64,000 bases of DNA. Origin: Candidatus Eisenbacteria bacterium. GTDB taxonomy: Bacteria > Eisenbacteria > RBG-16-71-46 > JACRLI01. How positions within the stretch are numbered: position 1 is the stretch's first letter; each line of letters opens with the position of its first letter. Positions 51,797-60,134 of this stretch are shown one piece after another. Both the position numbers and the translations under genes were made by a program. The DNA lies in NCBI GenBank assembly GCA_016235265.1, contig JACRLI010000014.1, forward strand, positions 168,308 through 232,307. The letters are read 5' to 3'. Under the pieces are notes generated by a model. It saw only the letters and a program-made list of their open reading frames with translations. It made no database searches and was not told the DNA's origin.

Positions 51797-52669
51797 TCAA
51801 GCCTCCGATGTCACGGCCGCCTCGACGGGCTCCGGACGCGGGCGCTGCCCGATGCGGTGCAGGATGGTGCTCGGGCAGATGTCCACGCACGCCTCGTTGC
51901 ACGACGGTCCGTACGCGATGCACTTCTCGTGATCAATCAGGATGGTGCTTCCGTCCCACGCGATGGCGCCGGCCGGGCACTTGGAGACGCACTTGCGGCA
52001 CAGGATGCAGCCCACCATGCAGGTGGAGCGGACGACGGTCTGCTTGTCCCGGGCCACGCACGACAACTCGATCCGCCGGTTGCGCGGGTAGAGCTCGAAG
52101 AGATTCTTGGGGCACACCGGCACGCAGATGCCGCAGCCGGTGCACTTGTCCGGGTCCACCTGGACGATGCCCTCGGCGGCGATCTTGAGCGCGTCGAAGG
52201 GGCAGGCGCGCACGCAGTCGCCCAGGCCCAGGCAACCATTCTTGCACGCCTTGGGCCCGCCGAACACCAGCGACGCGGCGGCGCAGGTCTGGATGCCTGC
52301 GTACTCGGCCTCCTGCCGCGCGTACGCGCTGGTGCCATGGCAGCGCATGACCACCAGGCGGTCGGCCACCGCGCCGACGTCCTTGTGGGTGAGCTTCGCG
52401 ATGGCCTCGGCCACCGTGGCGCGGCCCGGGATGCACAGGTTGGGCGCCACTTCCTCGCGCTCCACCAGGGCCTCGGCGTAGGCGGTGCAACCGGCGAAGC
52501 CGCACGCGCCGCAGTTGGCCGACGGCAGCCGCTCGCGCACCTGGTCCACCAGCGGGTTGGTCTTGACCGCGAACTTCATGGCCGCGGCGGCCAGGGCGAA
52601 GCCGAAGAACAGGCCCAGCACGGTGAACACCGCGAGGCCCCAGAGCGCGATGCCGAGGGTGGGGTTCAT
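51797..52669 (-). CDS. rnfB: Rnf complex subunit B
   Basis: Membrane-anchored iron-sulfur subunit, 290 residues, the entry point for electrons from ferredoxin. N-terminal helix (ALWGLAVFTVLGLFFGFALA), then the CGACGFAGC Fer4/Fes domain, and multiple cluster motifs downstream: CKNGCLGLGDCVRACP, CTGCGICVPVCP, CILCRKCVSKCP and a C-terminal CNEACVDICP. This is the usual ferredoxin-rich architecture of RnfB in anaerobes. It is followed directly by korA, an arrangement that brings the electron source and the acceptor subunit together. Confidence 0.93.
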   Translation of the reverse strand: MNPTLGIALWGLAVFTVLGLFFGFALAAAAMKFAVKTNPLVDQVRERLPSANCGACGFAGCTAYAEALVEREEVAPNLCIPGRATVAEAIAKLTHKDVGAVADRLVVMRCHGTSAYARQEAEYAGIQTCAAASLVFGGPKACKNGCLGLGDCVRACPFDALKIAAEGIVQVDPDKCTGCGICVPVCPKNLFELYPRNRRIELSCVARDKQTVVRSTCMVGCILCRKCVSKCPAGAIAWDGSTILIDHEKCIAYGPSCNEACVDICPSTILHRIGQRPRPEPVEAAVTSEA

Positions 52670-52680
52670 TGCCTAGCGCC

Positions 52681-53658
52681 TCACCGGAAGAAGCTCAGGC
52701 CCGAGAAGCCCATGAACGCCAGGGCGAACAGGCCGGCCAGCGCGAACGCGATGGGCAGGCCCTGGAAGCTGGCGGGTACCCGGGCCAGCTCCATCTTTTC
52801 ACGGGCGCACGACATCAGGAACAGCGCCAGCGCGAAACCGAAGCCCGAGCCCATGGCCAGGGCCAGCGACTCCAGCGGTCCGGCGTCGCCGGCGGCGTTC
52901 AGCAGGGGCACCGCCAGGATGATGCAGTTGGTGGTGATCAGCACCAGGTACACCCCGAAGCTCCGGTGCAGCGCCCGGTGGGTCTTCTTGAGAATGGTGT
53001 CCAGCATCTGGACCATGAACGCCACCACCCCGATGAACACCAGCACCTGCAGGAACTTGAGCTGCAGAGGCTTCATCACCAGCTGGTACAGCGCCCACGA
53101 CATCATCCCGGTGGTGACCATCACCAGGGTGAAGGTCACGCCCATGCCCACGGCGGTGTCGCGCTTCTTCGAGACGCCGAAGAAGATGCACAGCCCCAGG
53201 TAGCGGGTGAACACGAAGTTGTTGATGAGCGCCGCCGAGATGATGGCCGTGAGCAGCAGCGCCCAGCGCGAGGGGGCCACGTCCTTCTCCGCCTTCGGCT
53301 CGGCGATCTCCAGGCGGTAGGCCTGTGCCGGGTGCAGCGTCTGCCCCGCGCGCAGCACCACCACGTTGCCCGCCTCCACCCGCACTTCGCGGATCTCGAT
53401 GGGCACGTCGGGGGAGGCCGCCTCGGTGAAGCGGAAGTTGGCCGCGTCGGTCCGCACCGGGGGCGCGGCGAGCTTCACGCGCAGCAGGTCCGGGGTGACG
53501 ACGCGCGCCGACACCACGGTCCCGCCGGCCGCCCACGCGGGCGCGGGAAGCGAGAGGGCCAGCGCCATCAGCAGCGCCGCCAGCGCCACCGCGGCGGCGG
53601 CGACCAGCGCCAGTTCCTGGCGTGCCGGGGCGGGCGCCGCCGCGTGGGTCCTAGCCAT
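52681..53658 (-). CDS. rnfA: Rnf complex subunit A with N-terminal periplasmic Ig-like domain
   Basis: 325 residues, whereas RnfA proteins are about 190-200. The core (about 131-325) is a clear RnfA: INNFVFTRYLGLCIFFGVSKK with C157 and LVLITTNCIILAVPLL with C245, the two conserved membrane-cluster cysteines. Before it lie a hydrophobic anchor or signal (16-38) and a beta-rich domain (44-122: TVVSARVVTPDLLRVKLAAP, IREVRVEAGNVVVLRAG, HPAQAYRLEIAEP) resembling SbsA/Big_5 Ig-like domains. With an N-out topology for RnfA, as known for NqrE, the domain would hang in the periplasm. ATG at 53658 overlaps rnfE by eight bases; a GTG 15 bases upstream is an alternative. Confidence 0.9.
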   Translation of the reverse strand: MARTHAAAPAPARQELALVAAAAVALAALLMALALSLPAPAWAAGGTVVSARVVTPDLLRVKLAAPPVRTDAANFRFTEAASPDVPIEIREVRVEAGNVVVLRAGQTLHPAQAYRLEIAEPKAEKDVAPSRWALLLTAIISAALINNFVFTRYLGLCIFFGVSKKRDTAVGMGVTFTLVMVTTGMMSWALYQLVMKPLQLKFLQVLVFIGVVAFMVQMLDTILKKTHRALHRSFGVYLVLITTNCIILAVPLLNAAGDAGPLESLALAMGSGFGFALALFLMSCAREKMELARVPASFQGLPIAFALAGLFALAFMGFSGLSFFR

Positions 53659-54313
53659 GCGCACCCCCGCCACCGGTCTTCCGGGGCGCGCCCGGACCGG
53701 CCATCTTCGCCTCGATGTAGTTGAACAGCGCCATCAGCAGCGCGATGGAAAAGAACCCGCCCGCCGGCAGCGCGAAGAACAACAGCGGCTTGAACGGCGT
53801 GAGCGGGTAGCCCATGAGCGAGCCGTTGCCCAGCAGCTCGCGCAGCGCCCCGATCACGATGAGCGCGAAGGTGAAGCCCAGCCCCATGCCCATGCCGTCC
53901 CAGAAGGAAGGCACCAGCGGCTGGCGCGAGGCGAAGATCTCGAGGCGCGAAATGATGATCGCAAAGGCCACGATCAGCTTCACGTACAGCCCCACCTGCG
54001 CGTACAGCGCGGGCACGAACGCCGCGAGCGTCATGTCAATCACGCTCACCCACACCGCGATGATGATGGTGTACACCACGATCCGCACCCGCGGATGGAT
54101 GAACTTCCGGAAGATGGCCACGGTCACGCTGGAGAGCACCTGCACGAACAGCACCGCGATGCCCAGCGTGATGCCGTTCATCACCGTGGTGGTCACGGCC
54201 ACCGCCGGGCACAGGCTGAGCGCCAGGCGGAACACCGGGTTTTCGCCGAAGATGCCGTTGAGCAGCAGCTCCCTCACGCCCGGCGGGCGGGTCTGCAGCT
54301 GGACGACGCTCAC
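53651..54313 (-). CDS. rnfE: Rnf complex subunit E, lacking one cluster cysteine
   Basis: 220-residue six-helix membrane subunit that, with RnfA, holds the intramembrane [2Fe-2S] cluster. The first conserved Cys is present (C35 in LALSLCPAVAVTT). The second, normally in LIVxNCxxxGRAEAF, is replaced: residues 113-127 read LIVAFAIIISRLEIF, so Asn-Cys is Phe-Ala (A118). The flanking motifs ALRELLGNGSL and FGENPVFRLAL confirm the alignment. The reading is clean, with no frameshift. GTG at 54313 overlaps the rnfG stop. The cluster may have an altered ligand or be missing. Confidence 0.92.
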   Translation of the reverse strand: MSVVQLQTRPPGVRELLLNGIFGENPVFRLALSLCPAVAVTTTVMNGITLGIAVLFVQVLSSVTVAIFRKFIHPRVRIVVYTIIIAVWVSVIDMTLAAFVPALYAQVGLYVKLIVAFAIIISRLEIFASRQPLVPSFWDGMGMGLGFTFALIVIGALRELLGNGSLMGYPLTPFKPLLFFALPAGGFFSIALLMALFNYIEAKMAGPGAPRKTGGGGAHG

Positions 54314-55179
54314 GATCCACCTCCCAGGTACGGCTCAAGCAGCTGCCAGCGGCGCCTGAAGTGGCCCACGGTGGAGCGCACCCCGTCGGTGAGGGCGCGG
54401 CTGGAGATCGTGGCGCCGGTCACCGCGTAGATGGGCCGGGTCTTCTCACGGGCGCGGAGGGTCCCGTATTCCTCCTGCCACTGCGCCTGCGGCATCCGCT
54501 GCAGCGCCGCCAGCGCGCCGCGCCAGTCCTCCGGCATGGGATCGCGCGTCACGTCGGTGGCGGCGATCTCCCCGGCCGAGCGGCCCGCGTACTGGGCCTG
54601 GAACACCTTCGTGGCCACCTCGGCGCCCAGGCCCGGGTCCTCCTCGTGCTCCACCACCCGCACCCCCAGCACCTCGAAGCCCTGGTCCAGCGCCACCAGG
54701 AAGCGGATCTTGTTCTTGTAACCCTGGCTGACGCCCTCGACCACGAATCCGGCCGGCTGCCCGCCGTCGCGGGCCACGAAGATGCGGCCCAGCGGCTGCA
54801 GCCCGGCGGCCTTGTCGGCCTTCTCGTTCCCGCCGGCGGGCACCTCGGCGCGGGACACCAGCCCGCCCTCCAGGGTGAAGACGATCTGGCTGGCCGCGCC
54901 CGACTCCTGGCCGAACGCCTGCGCGCGGTACACCACCTGCCTGCGCGCGGGGGCCAGGAACTGCCGCAACTCCACCACCGAGGCGGAGGGCTTCAGGTGC
55001 AGCAGCTGCACCACCGCGGTCTTCTCGCCCTCCAGGCTGGCCTCGCGCTGGTAGCGGTCGGTCCACACGAACACCGCGCCCAGCACCATGGCGCCCAGCG
55101 CGCACACCACCGCCATGGACACGGTGATCCGGAACATCTCCGCGCGGTTCCCGCCCACGCCGGCGGTCTCGTCGCTCAT
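54310..55179 (-). CDS. rnfG: Rnf complex subunit G
   Basis: 289-residue periplasmic flavoprotein subunit anchored by one helix (FRITVSMAVVCALGAMVLGAVFVW). AVTGATISSRALTDGV contains the Thr that receives covalent FMN from ApbE, which is encoded at the head of the same operon. PAGFVVEGVSQGYKNKIRFLVALD and DPGLGAEVATKVFQAQYAG are typical. ATG overlaps the rnfD stop (ATGA). Confidence 0.92.
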   Translation of the reverse strand: MSDETAGVGGNRAEMFRITVSMAVVCALGAMVLGAVFVWTDRYQREASLEGEKTAVVQLLHLKPSASVVELRQFLAPARRQVVYRAQAFGQESGAASQIVFTLEGGLVSRAEVPAGGNEKADKAAGLQPLGRIFVARDGGQPAGFVVEGVSQGYKNKIRFLVALDQGFEVLGVRVVEHEEDPGLGAEVATKVFQAQYAGRSAGEIAATDVTRDPMPEDWRGALAALQRMPQAQWQEEYGTLRAREKTRPIYAVTGATISSRALTDGVRSTVGHFRRRWQLLEPYLGGGS

Positions 55180-56174
55180 GACGGGCTCCCCGCGATGGCG
55201 GTCCGGCGCGGGCGGAACCAGAGATTCAGCGCCGGGACCAGGGTGTTGGCCAGCAGGATCGCGTAGCAGATGCCCTCCGGGTAGCCGCCGTACACGCGGA
55301 TCAGGCCGGTGAGCAGCCCGATGATCAGTCCGAACACCACCTGCCCGTTGCGGGTGGTGGGCGAGGTGACATAGTCGGTGGCCATGTAGAACGCGCCCAG
55401 CCACAGCCCGCCGCTCAGCAGATGCAGCCCGGCCGCGCCGGTGAAGGCCGTGGCCAGCGCCGTGCCCGCCACCACGCTCAGCGGGATCCACAGCCTGATG
55501 ATGCCGCGCGCCACCAGCACCGCGCCGCCCAGCAGCACCAGCACCACCGACACCTCGCCGATGGAGCCCGGGCGGAAGCCCAGCACCAGGCCGTTCCACA
55601 GGCCCTCCGGGCTGGTCACCACCTTCACCGCCGCCGCGAGGCCGTGCTCCTTGAGCACGTTGAGTGGCGTGGCCGTGGTCAGGGCGTCGGGGGCCAGGGA
55701 GAACCACGGCCGCGGGCTGATCCAGCCGGAGGTCATGGCCAGCGGGAAGGTGGCCATCATGAACGCCCGGCCCACCAGCGCCGGGTTGAACAGGTTGAAG
55801 CCCAGCCCGCCGAAGATCACCTTGCCGATCAGCACCGCGAACGCCCCGCCCAGCAGCGCCTGCCACCACTGGACCTGCGCCCCGATGGTCAGCGCCAGCA
55901 GCAGCCCGGTGCAGAAGGCGCTGCCGTCGGAGACGGTGTTCCGGCGCTTCATCCCGGCGCAGCAGCCCCATTCCGCGGCCACCGCGCCCGCGACGCAGCA
56001 GGCGATCACCACCAGGGCCTTCGGCCCGAACACGAACGCGCCCCACAGCGCCGCCGGCGCCAGCGTGCCGTTCACCCACCACATGATCTTCGCGGTGGAC
56101 TCGGCCGCGTGCAGGTGCGGCCCCGGCGACACCACCAGCGGGTGCTCGGGGGTCAGGAGGACTTCGTCGCTCAT
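55176..56174 (-). CDS. rnfD: Rnf complex subunit D
   Basis: 332-residue polytopic subunit, likely part of the ion pathway. GLGFNLFNPALVGRAFMMATFP is diagnostic; LTTATPLNVLKE is the covalent-FMN Thr motif, a variant of SGATPL; DYVTSPTTRNGQVVFGLIIGLLTGLIRVYG is represented at residues 265-294. It starts with a polar tail of about 28 residues and overlaps rnfC by four bases. The coupling ion (sodium or proton) cannot be read. Confidence 0.92.
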   Translation of the reverse strand: MSDEVLLTPEHPLVVSPGPHLHAAESTAKIMWWVNGTLAPAALWGAFVFGPKALVVIACCVAGAVAAEWGCCAGMKRRNTVSDGSAFCTGLLLALTIGAQVQWWQALLGGAFAVLIGKVIFGGLGFNLFNPALVGRAFMMATFPLAMTSGWISPRPWFSLAPDALTTATPLNVLKEHGLAAAVKVVTSPEGLWNGLVLGFRPGSIGEVSVVLVLLGGAVLVARGIIRLWIPLSVVAGTALATAFTGAAGLHLLSGGLWLGAFYMATDYVTSPTTRNGQVVFGLIIGLLTGLIRVYGGYPEGICYAILLANTLVPALNLWFRPRRTAIAGSPS

Positions 56175-57538
56175 TTCCTGATCCTCAGCTCGCCGGCGCG
56201 CCGCAGGCTCGCCTTGGCCACCTGCATGAACTGGACGAGCGGCCGCGAGGAGGGGCACACGTAGGTGCAGCAGCCGCACTCGTAGCAGTCGATGGCGCCG
56301 AAGGGCTCGGTCTCCAGCTGGCGGCCAGCCTCCACGCGCACGCTCACCTGGTCGGGCTCCAGCCCCAGCGGGCAGGCCTCGACGCACCGCGTGCAGCCGA
56401 TGCACGGCCCGTAGCCGCCCTCGAAGGGCGAGACCCCGGTCAGCAGCACCAGCCCGTTCAGCCCCTTGATCACCGGGATGTCCAGGCGCGGCAGCGATCG
56501 GCCCATCATCGGCCCGCCGGCCACCACGCGGGTCACACCCTTGTGGAAGCCGCCGCCGAAGGCCACCAGGTCGGCCAGCAGCGTGCCGATGGGCACGCGC
56601 ACGTTCTTCGGCTCGCGGATGCCCGGCCCGGTCACGGTGACCACCCGGTCGAGCAGCGGCTTGCGATAGCGCACCGCGTCGTGCACCGCGACGGCGGTGG
56701 CCACGTTCTGCACCAGCACGCGCACCGCGGAGGGCAGCGCCCGCGCCGGCATCACCCGCCCGGTGAGCGCGTGCACCAGCTGGCGCTCCGCACCCTGCGG
56801 GTAGCGCGCCTGGCACATGCCCACCTCGATCTTCACGTCGCCGCGTTCGGCGCCCGCCGCGGCGGCCTCGAGCTTCGCCGCCGCCTCGGGCTTGTCCGAC
56901 TCCACGCCGATGATCGCGCGCTTCACGCCCAGGATGCGGGCCATCACCATCGCGCCCTCCACGATCTCCACGGGGTGCGCCAGCATGATGCGGTAGTCGG
57001 AGGTGAGGTACGGCTCGCACTCCGCGCCGTTCAGGATGAGCGTGTCCAGCTTCACGCCTTCGGGCAGGGTGAGCTTGCGGAAGGTGGGGAAGGCCGCGCC
57101 GCCCAGGCCCACGATCCCGGCCTCCCGGATGCGCTCCAGCGCCTCCTCGCGGGAGACGCCGCGCCAGGCCGGGTCCTCGGGGAACTCCAGTTCCTCGGTC
57201 CCCTCGCCCTCGGTGCGCGTGATGACGATGGCCTGGGACATCACCAGCGTGGGGTGGGGGTAGCGGTCGAGCGGCTTCACCTTGCCGGAGATGGTGGCGT
57301 GCAGCGGCGCGCCGGTGGCCCCGCCGTCGGCGATCTTCTGGCCCCGGCGCACGAGGTCGCCCTTCTTCACGATCATGGTGGCCGGCTCGCCCAGGTGCTG
57401 CACCAGGGGCAGGCGCACTTCCTTCGGCGGCGGGATGTCCTCGATGGGCTTGCCCGAGGTCATGCCCTTGTTCGGGCCGGGGTGGATGCCGCCCTTGCCG
57501 AAGGTCTTCACCGAGCCGTGGGTCGCGGTTGCGCTCAT
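56171..57538 (-). CDS. rnfC: Rnf complex subunit C
   Basis: 455-residue soluble subunit that binds NADH and FMN. N-terminal barrel (FGKGGIHPGPNKGMTSGKPI), NADH/FMN domain with GIVGLGGAAFPTFRKL and LILNGAECEPYL, SLBB domain, and two [4Fe-4S] motifs, CIGCTRCVEACP and CYECGCCTYVCP. ATG at 57538 is chosen, six bases after the apbE stop; a TTG at 57547 overlapping apbE is an alternative. Confidence 0.93.
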   Translation of the reverse strand: MSATATHGSVKTFGKGGIHPGPNKGMTSGKPIEDIPPPKEVRLPLVQHLGEPATMIVKKGDLVRRGQKIADGGATGAPLHATISGKVKPLDRYPHPTLVMSQAIVITRTEGEGTEELEFPEDPAWRGVSREEALERIREAGIVGLGGAAFPTFRKLTLPEGVKLDTLILNGAECEPYLTSDYRIMLAHPVEIVEGAMVMARILGVKRAIIGVESDKPEAAAKLEAAAAGAERGDVKIEVGMCQARYPQGAERQLVHALTGRVMPARALPSAVRVLVQNVATAVAVHDAVRYRKPLLDRVVTVTGPGIREPKNVRVPIGTLLADLVAFGGGFHKGVTRVVAGGPMMGRSLPRLDIPVIKGLNGLVLLTGVSPFEGGYGPCIGCTRCVEACPLGLEPDQVSVRVEAGRQLETEPFGAIDCYECGCCTYVCPSSRPLVQFMQVAKASLRRAGELRIRK

Positions 57539-57543
57539 CCGGC

Positions 57544-58560
57544 TCAACCGAGGAAGTGCGTTTCGAGCGCACCGGGCCAGCGGAAGCGGTCCGGGCCGAG
57601 CAGGAACGCGGAGGTGGACATGACGTCGGATTCCACGCCGGTGCGCGCCAGCACGCTGGCGCTCAGGTGGCCGTCGGCGGGCAGGCCGCGGCGCGCGTCG
57701 AACAGGTGGCCGACCCGCATCTCGCCCAGCATGCGGTACTGCTCGTAATTGGCGCTGGTGGCCACCGCGTTGTCGCGCAGCACGAACACCCGGTCGGGCC
57801 TGCGGGTGACGGGGTGGTACACGGCCACGGACCAGCCGGGCGCGCCCGGCCCGGGCGTGCCCAGGCCGTAGACGTTGCCGCCGGCGTCCACCAGGCCGGA
57901 GGTGATCCCCTCGGAGCGCAGCGCGGCCACCGCCCGGTCCACCGCCCAGCCCTTCCCGATGGAGCCCAGGTCAATCCCCGCGCCGGCGACCGCCAGGCCC
58001 AGCGTGCCCCGATCGCGGTCCAGTTCCACGCGCTGCCAGTCCACCAGGCGCTCCGCGGCGGCGATCTCACGGTCGGAGGGGTAGCCGCCGGACCCGGCAC
58101 CATAGAAACCGTAGGTCCTCATGAGCGGCAGGATGGTGGGATCGTACACCCCGCCGCTGGTGCGGGCGGCGGCCAGGGCCACGCCCATGACGTCCAGCAC
58201 GGCCACGTCCACGCCCACCGGGGCCATCCCGGCGGAGGCGTTCACCCGGCTGAGCTGGCTGTCGGCGCGGTGCACGCTCATCTGGGCGTCCACGCGGGAG
58301 ATCTCGGCGAAGGCGCGCTCCACGGCGCGCGAGGCGCGGGCGGTGTCCTCGTGGCGGGCCACGATGCGGACCCAGGTTCCCAGCATCTTGCGGGTCGCGT
58401 CCACCGCCCCGGGGGAGTGCGGACGCAGCCGACCGGCCAGCGGCGCCAGCGCGCCGGCGCCCGCCAACAGTCCCAGGCTGGCCAGGAAACGCCTCCGGGT
58501 GAAGCCCTGCGAAAACGCTTCGGAGCGGGCCTCGGAACGCTTAGGATCGGTCTCGGGCAT
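57544..58560 (-). CDS. apbE: FAD:protein FMN transferase
   Basis: 338-residue flavin transferase that covalently attaches FMN to Thr in RnfG and RnfD. N-terminal twin-arginine signal (TRRRFLASLGLLAGAGALA) points to export of the folded protein or lipoprotein-like anchoring. Motifs: MLGTWVRIVARHED, GGVYDPTILPLMRTYGF, GIDLGSIGKGWAVDRAV, SGLVDAGGNVYGLG and DVMSTSAFLLG (metal Asp). It is the first gene of the nine-gene operon, so the modifying enzyme is made with its targets. Confidence 0.93.
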   Translation of the reverse strand: MPETDPKRSEARSEAFSQGFTRRRFLASLGLLAGAGALAPLAGRLRPHSPGAVDATRKMLGTWVRIVARHEDTARASRAVERAFAEISRVDAQMSVHRADSQLSRVNASAGMAPVGVDVAVLDVMGVALAAARTSGGVYDPTILPLMRTYGFYGAGSGGYPSDREIAAAERLVDWQRVELDRDRGTLGLAVAGAGIDLGSIGKGWAVDRAVAALRSEGITSGLVDAGGNVYGLGTPGPGAPGWSVAVYHPVTRRPDRVFVLRDNAVATSANYEQYRMLGEMRVGHLFDARRGLPADGHLSASVLARTGVESDVMSTSAFLLGPDRFRWPGALETHFLG

Positions 58561-58730
58561 GGATACCCTCGCGGAAATCGGGGAGACGGCTACACTCCAC
58601 TTCGGCGCGGACCGGACGGTCGCAAGGCCTGCAGGCTACCAGAAATGCATGGCGCGCGGTGGGGCCATGCGGCGGTCCGGGAGACGCCACACGCACCCGC
58701 GAACATCGCGAAGTGCGTGGCAACGCCTAG

Positions 58731-58753
58731 GTCTAGCATATTTTATGCAAGAC
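58731..58753. promoter_or_regulatory. Inverted repeat in the divergent rnf/ferredoxin control region
   Basis: GTCTAGCATA (58731-58740) and TATGCAAGAC (58744-58753) around TTT, ten-base arms with one mismatch, in an AT-rich island of the 388-base gap 58561-58948. TTTTAT (+) and TAAAAT (-, 58745-58740) could be -10 elements for the two operons. A second AT-rich stretch, with TAATAA near 58901 and the RBS GGGAGGA, precedes the ferredoxin gene. Nothing else in the gap is recognised. Confidence 0.45.
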
Positions 58754-58948
58754 TCACCCCAATGGCCGACAAAACGACCCCAGCCGTCAGGAGTAGTGAA
58801 ACTCGCATATGTCATAGAGATACGGCCGCGCACCGGGTGCTCCCACGGGGGGCGCCCACGAGGGCGGTCTTCGCAGCTTAACTAGTTGGAAGTGGCCGTA
58901 ATAAGGTCAATGTAAAGGCGGGAACAAGCCCGCCGGGAGGACGCAGCC

Positions 58949-59155
58949 ATGGCCCCAGTGAACGAGTTCTACGTGGACGCCGACCTGTGCACCGAGTGCG
59001 GAGACTGCATCAAGCTTATTCCGCAGGCCTTCCGCAAGGTCGAAGATGAAGAAATTGCAGAGGTTTACAACACGAGCATTGACGAGTCGCTGCTGCCAAA
59101 GTTGCAGCAGATCATGACGGATTGTCCGGGTCATGCCATCCTGTGGAAGAAGTGA
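58949..59155 (+). CDS. Small ferredoxin
   Basis: 68-residue single-cluster ferredoxin: FYVDADLCTECGDCIKLIPQ and, far downstream, MTDCPGHAILWKK give a CxxCxxC...CP set, fitting one [4Fe-4S] (or [3Fe-4S]) cluster. CGGGAGGAC precedes the ATG. Seven bases separate its stop from the next gene, so it is probably the electron acceptor of the oxidoreductase encoded downstream and perhaps the shuttle to Rnf. Confidence 0.9.
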   Translation: MAPVNEFYVDADLCTECGDCIKLIPQAFRKVEDEEIAEVYNTSIDESLLPKLQQIMTDCPGHAILWKK

Positions 59156-59162
59156 GGCAATC

Positions 59163-60134
59163 GTGAAGACTCTGGACCCGCAGGAGGTGCTGCGCGCCTC
59201 CGTGCTGGAGTTCCGCGGCGACGGCAAGGCGGGGGGCGGGCTGGTGCTGGCCTTCCAGAGCCTCGCCAACCTGATGCTGACGGATCCCGAAACGCATGTG
59301 CAGGAGTGGCCCTTCTTCAGCTCCGCCCGCCGGGGGGCGGGCATCCGCTCGTTCCTGCGCGTGAGCCGCAAGCCCATCATGGCCGCCTGCGAAGTGACGC
59401 GGCCGCACATCTCGCTGCTGATGGATGAGGCCGCCGCCCAGCTGGTGGACTTCGCCCAGGGCGTGCCGGCCGGCGGCACCTTCGTGATCAACACCCCGCG
59501 TTCCCCCGAGGAGTGCGCGCGCCACTTCAAGCTGAGCGGCCGGGTGATGACCATCGCGGGCGACGACCTGGGGCGGAAGTACCTCAAGCACCCCATCGGC
59601 AACGTGGCGGCCTACGTGGCCGTGGCCCAGGCCGTGGGCGGGCTGGAGCGCCAGACCGTGATCGAGGCGTTCCTCAAGATGCTCAAGAAACGCCGCATCC
59701 CGCAGCTGCTGCTGGACCGGAACCGGGAGGCGCTGGAGGCCAGCTTCGGCTCGATCCAGACCGGCACGTACGAGTGCGCCGCCCCCTCCGACCACGCGCC
59801 CATCCGCTTCACCGGCTACGGCGACCTGCCCATCGGCGCCCAGACCGCGCTGCGGCTGTCGCAGAACAACAAGACCGCGGGCTACGCGCGGAGCGGGCTG
59901 CGGCTGCGCTTCGAGGACCCCGCCATGGCATGCACCGGCTGCTCGCACTGCGTCACCAATTGCCCCGAGGGCATCATCCTCTGGGAGAAGGACGACGCGA
60001 AGGGCATGCAGGTGACCGGCGTGGACGTGAGCAACTTCTGCAAGCTGTGCGGCGAGTGCATCGAAGTATGCCCCGAGCACCTCTTCAAGGAAGTTCCGTT
60101 CAGCGAGGAATGGGAGGAGGTGCTGGTCAAGTGA
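59163..60134 (+). CDS. 2-oxoacid:ferredoxin oxidoreductase, fused gamma-delta subunit
   Basis: 323 residues: gamma domain (about 1-185: LEFRGDGKAGGGLVLAFQSL, VQEWPFFSSARRGAGIRSF, FVINTPRSPEE) fused to a delta ferredoxin-like domain (about 240-323) with CTGCSHCVTNCP and CKLCGECIEVCP, i.e. two [4Fe-4S] clusters. The gamma motif SSARRGAG replaces the usual YGPE/RGG wording, so substrate inference is weak. GTG at 59163 follows GTGAGGCA. It overlaps the alpha gene (GTGA). Confidence 0.85.
   Translation: MKTLDPQEVLRASVLEFRGDGKAGGGLVLAFQSLANLMLTDPETHVQEWPFFSSARRGAGIRSFLRVSRKPIMAACEVTRPHISLLMDEAAAQLVDFAQGVPAGGTFVINTPRSPEECARHFKLSGRVMTIAGDDLGRKYLKHPIGNVAAYVAVAQAVGGLERQTVIEAFLKMLKKRRIPQLLLDRNREALEASFGSIQTGTYECAAPSDHAPIRFTGYGDLPIGAQTALRLSQNNKTAGYARSGLRLRFEDPAMACTGCSHCVTNCPEGIILWEKDDAKGMQVTGVDVSNFCKLCGECIEVCPEHLFKEVPFSEEWEEVLVK

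Noticed and set aside
58561..58948. Possible structured RNA or riboswitch in the rnf/ferredoxin gap
   Set aside because: I tried to match known riboswitch cores and found none; only the inverted repeat and AT-rich promoter-like bases are supported.
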